DNA of 13,267 nt, from the NCBI GenBank assembly GCA_030597865.1, contig JAUVQZ010000057.1, positions 1 through 13,267 on the forward strand, in the 5' to 3' direction. The DNA is from Pseudomonadota bacterium. Its GTDB lineage: Bacteria > Desulfobacterota > Desulfobulbia > Desulfobulbales > SURF-16. Position numbers and translations under genes: made by a program. The notes under the pieces were generated by a model. That model saw only the letters and a program-made list of their open reading frames with translations. It was not told the origin of the DNA and made no database searches. Below, in pieces: positions 11,802 through 13,267 of the stretch. Every line of letters starts with the position of its first letter. Positions within the stretch are counted from its first letter, which is position 1.

Positions 11802-13133
11802 TTGAAAGAAGAAACCACACCACAAGCGACGAAAAAAAATGCAAAATCTTCTGCCAATGAGCAGCTCACCTCCATACACCTGAGTGAACTGAAGGCAAAG
11901 AAGATTCAAGACCTGACCGACCTTGCCAGGGACCTCGGCATCGACGATTTTAGCTCGTTACGTAAGCAAGAGCTGATCTTTGCCATTATTAAAACCCAGG
12001 CCGGCAAGAAAAACAGCAAAAGCATCTCTGTAAGAGCGGATGGTGTTCTGGAAATTCTGCCCGATGGTTTTGGTTTCCTCCGGGCCCCTGATTATAATTA
12101 TCTGCCCGGCCCGGATGATATCTATGTGTCACCAGCGCAAATCCGGAAACTCAGCCTGCGCACCGGTGATACGGTTGAGGGCCAGGTTCGTCCTCCCAAG
12201 GAAGGGGAGCGGTATTTCGCCCTCCTTAAGGTTGACAGCGTAAATTTTGACACCCCTGCTAACAACCGTAAAAAGACCCTGTTTTCAAACCTTACGCCCC
12301 TACACCCCAACGAGCGCATTAAGCTTGATTATCAACAGGATATGTATTCCATGCGCGTTATGGATTTGATGAGTCCGATTGGTAAGGGGCAGAGGGGGCT
12401 GATCGTTGCGCCGCCGCGAACAGGCAAGACGGTTCTTATTAAGGAAATTGCCAACGCTATCACCAAGAACCATAAGGAAATTAAACTCATTGTTCTCCTT
12501 ATTGACGAGCGACCTGAAGAGGTCACTGACATGGCCCGCAGTGTTAATGCCGAGGTGGTGAGTTCCACCTTTGATGAGCCGCCCCAGCGCCATATTCAGG
12601 TGGCGGAGATGGTTATTGAGAAGGCCAGGCGTCTCGTTGAGCATAAGTATGATGTTGTCATCCTGCTCGACAGTCTGACCAGGCTTGCCCGGGCCTATAA
12701 TACGGTGATCCCTCCCAGTGGTAAGATTCTTTCCGGTGGTGTGGACTCCAATGCCCTTCATCGCCCTAAGAGGTTTTTTGGTGCTGCCAGAAATATCGAG
12801 GAGGGCGGCAGCCTGACCATTATTGCCTCTGCCCTTATTGACACCGGGAGCCGGATGGATGAGGTTATTTTTGAGGAGTTTAAGGGGACGGGTAATATGG
12901 AGGTTGTTCTTGATCGTAAGATGGCGAATCGCCGTATCTTCCCCTCCATTGATATGAATAAGTCTGGAACCAGAAAGGAGGATCTCCTCCTTGAGCCAGA
13001 TGTGTTGAATCGCTCCTGGATCCTTCGTAAACTCTTGTCCTCCATGAATCCTGCTGATGCCATGGAGTTTTTGGTCGACAAGATGAAGGGGACCAAAAAC
13101 AATGAGGAGTTTCTCGACTCCATGGCTCGCTAA
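11802..13133 (+). CDS. rho: Transcription termination factor Rho
   Basis: Rho is the hexameric RNA-dependent ATPase/helicase that ends transcription. The 443-residue protein has an N-terminal helical segment (about 25-70; HLSELKAKKIQDLTDLARDLGI), the OB-fold RNA site with RNP1 DGFGFLR (88-94), Walker A APPRTGKT (203-210), DERPEEVTDM (235-244), Walker B VVILLDS (285-291), and the Q and R loops within GGVDSNALHRPKRFFGAARN and RMDEVIFEEFKGTGN. It ends DSMAR and is complete. It begins with TTG at 11802: no ATG or GTG is available in frame before the conserved core, and there is no obvious Shine-Dalgarno, so translation may be weak. An extra basic lead of about 20 residues (KKNAKSS) precedes the family start. 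A long leader suggests autoregulation. Confidence 0.96.
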   Translation: MKEETTPQATKKNAKSSANEQLTSIHLSELKAKKIQDLTDLARDLGIDDFSSLRKQELIFAIIKTQAGKKNSKSISVRADGVLEILPDGFGFLRAPDYNYLPGPDDIYVSPAQIRKLSLRTGDTVEGQVRPPKEGERYFALLKVDSVNFDTPANNRKKTLFSNLTPLHPNERIKLDYQQDMYSMRVMDLMSPIGKGQRGLIVAPPRTGKTVLIKEIANAITKNHKEIKLIVLLIDERPEEVTDMARSVNAEVVSSTFDEPPQRHIQVAEMVIEKARRLVEHKYDVVILLDSLTRLARAYNTVIPPSGKILSGGVDSNALHRPKRFFGAARNIEEGGSLTIIASALIDTGSRMDEVIFEEFKGTGNMEVVLDRKMANRRIFPSIDMNKSGTRKEDLLLEPDVLNRSWILRKLLSSMNPADAMEFLVDKMKGTKNNEEFLDSMAR

Positions 13134-13167
13134 ATAACACGGCTCTGACGGAGACGCATGTCAGGTG

Positions 13168-13195
13168 TTGCAAATAAAAAATTTGCGGGTATAAT
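13168..13195 (+). promoter_or_regulatory. Candidate promoter after rho
   Basis: TTGCAA (13168-13173, 4/6 match) and a perfect TATAAT (13190-13195) are 16 bp apart. GCAAAT-AAAAA-ATTTGC (13170-13186), an inverted repeat, occupies the -35 and spacer. The predicted start near 13202 is just before the terminator at 13213-13254. Whatever it drives lies beyond the right edge. Confidence 0.55.
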
Positions 13196-13212
13196 GTCGT
13201 CCTTCCACCAAG

Positions 13213-13254
13213 AAGCGTTATTCTTGTTTAAATTACCAGAGTAACGGCTTTTTT
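13213..13254 (+). terminator. Intrinsic terminator or attenuator downstream of rho
   Basis: AAGC plus GTTATTCT (13213-13224) pairs with AGAGTAAC plus GCTT (13238-13250), giving a stem of about 12 bp with one bulged G and one G-U pair. It ends in six T (13249-13254). It could end rho transcripts. It also lies immediately after a candidate promoter and so could act as an attenuator for a gene beyond the window edge. Confidence 0.75.
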
Positions 13255-13267
13255 GTGGGTATTTTAC

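Noticed and set aside
1..13267. CRISPR array, insertion sequence or prophage
   Set aside because: No regularly spaced repeats, transposase, integrase or phage structural genes; only a 10-bp tandem pair (8963-8982) was seen.

Overview
This 13.3-kb window reads as chromosomal, mostly housekeeping DNA from a Gram-negative anaerobe-type bacterium. I infer a member of the Desulfobacterota (former Deltaproteobacteria), possibly of the Desulfobulbales type. The reasons are the order ispE - tRNA-Gln - prs - rplY - pth, a DUF1844 gene, a CarD-type regulator, both tRNA genes encoding CCA, and moderate GC content. This placement rests on gene content and order; no database search was possible.

Layout. 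(1) 1-168, minus: the 5' part of a secreted ComEA-like helix-hairpin-helix protein, cut by the window edge. (2) 169-584: spacer with an 18-bp perfect palindrome and one possible small membrane protein. (3) 585-658, minus: tRNA-Gln(CUG) with its own promoter. (4) 735-2899, minus: a compact operon of cysS, an MNT nucleotidyltransferase and an HI0074/HEPN-type partner, with a 3-bp gap and then a 64-bp overlap. (5) 3033-3500, plus: an unrecognised acidic protein. (6) 3675-5264: serA. (7) 5359-8953, plus: DUF1844 protein, ispE, tRNA-Gln(UUG), prs, rplY/ctc and pth. (8) 9179-9661: carD, closed by a strong intrinsic terminator. (9) 9865-11437: rluD behind a candidate promoter and a structured leader, followed one base later by coaE. 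(10) 11802-13133: rho, behind a promoter and a leader of about 280 nt that is C-rich and G-poor, then a promoter/terminator pair at the right edge.

How the genes relate. Most serve translation and RNA metabolism: Cys-tRNA synthesis, two Gln tRNAs, L25, peptidyl-tRNA recycling, 23S rRNA pseudouridylation, CarD on RNA polymerase and Rho termination. The rest supply precursors: serine, isoprenoids, PRPP and CoA. Serine from SerA is the precursor of the cysteine that CysS charges, but the two genes are divergent and probably regulated apart.

The most unusual item is the MNT-HEPN pair fused into the cysS operon. The HEPN-like member keeps the arginine (Arg102) and tyrosine (Tyr109) of the RX4HXY motif but has proline (codon 828-830) where the histidine should be. 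This predicts loss of RNase toxicity with retention of the AMPylation site. Also worth a look are the RNA and promoter structures ahead of pth, rluD, rho and tRNA-Gln(CUG), and the palindrome upstream of the ComEA-like gene.
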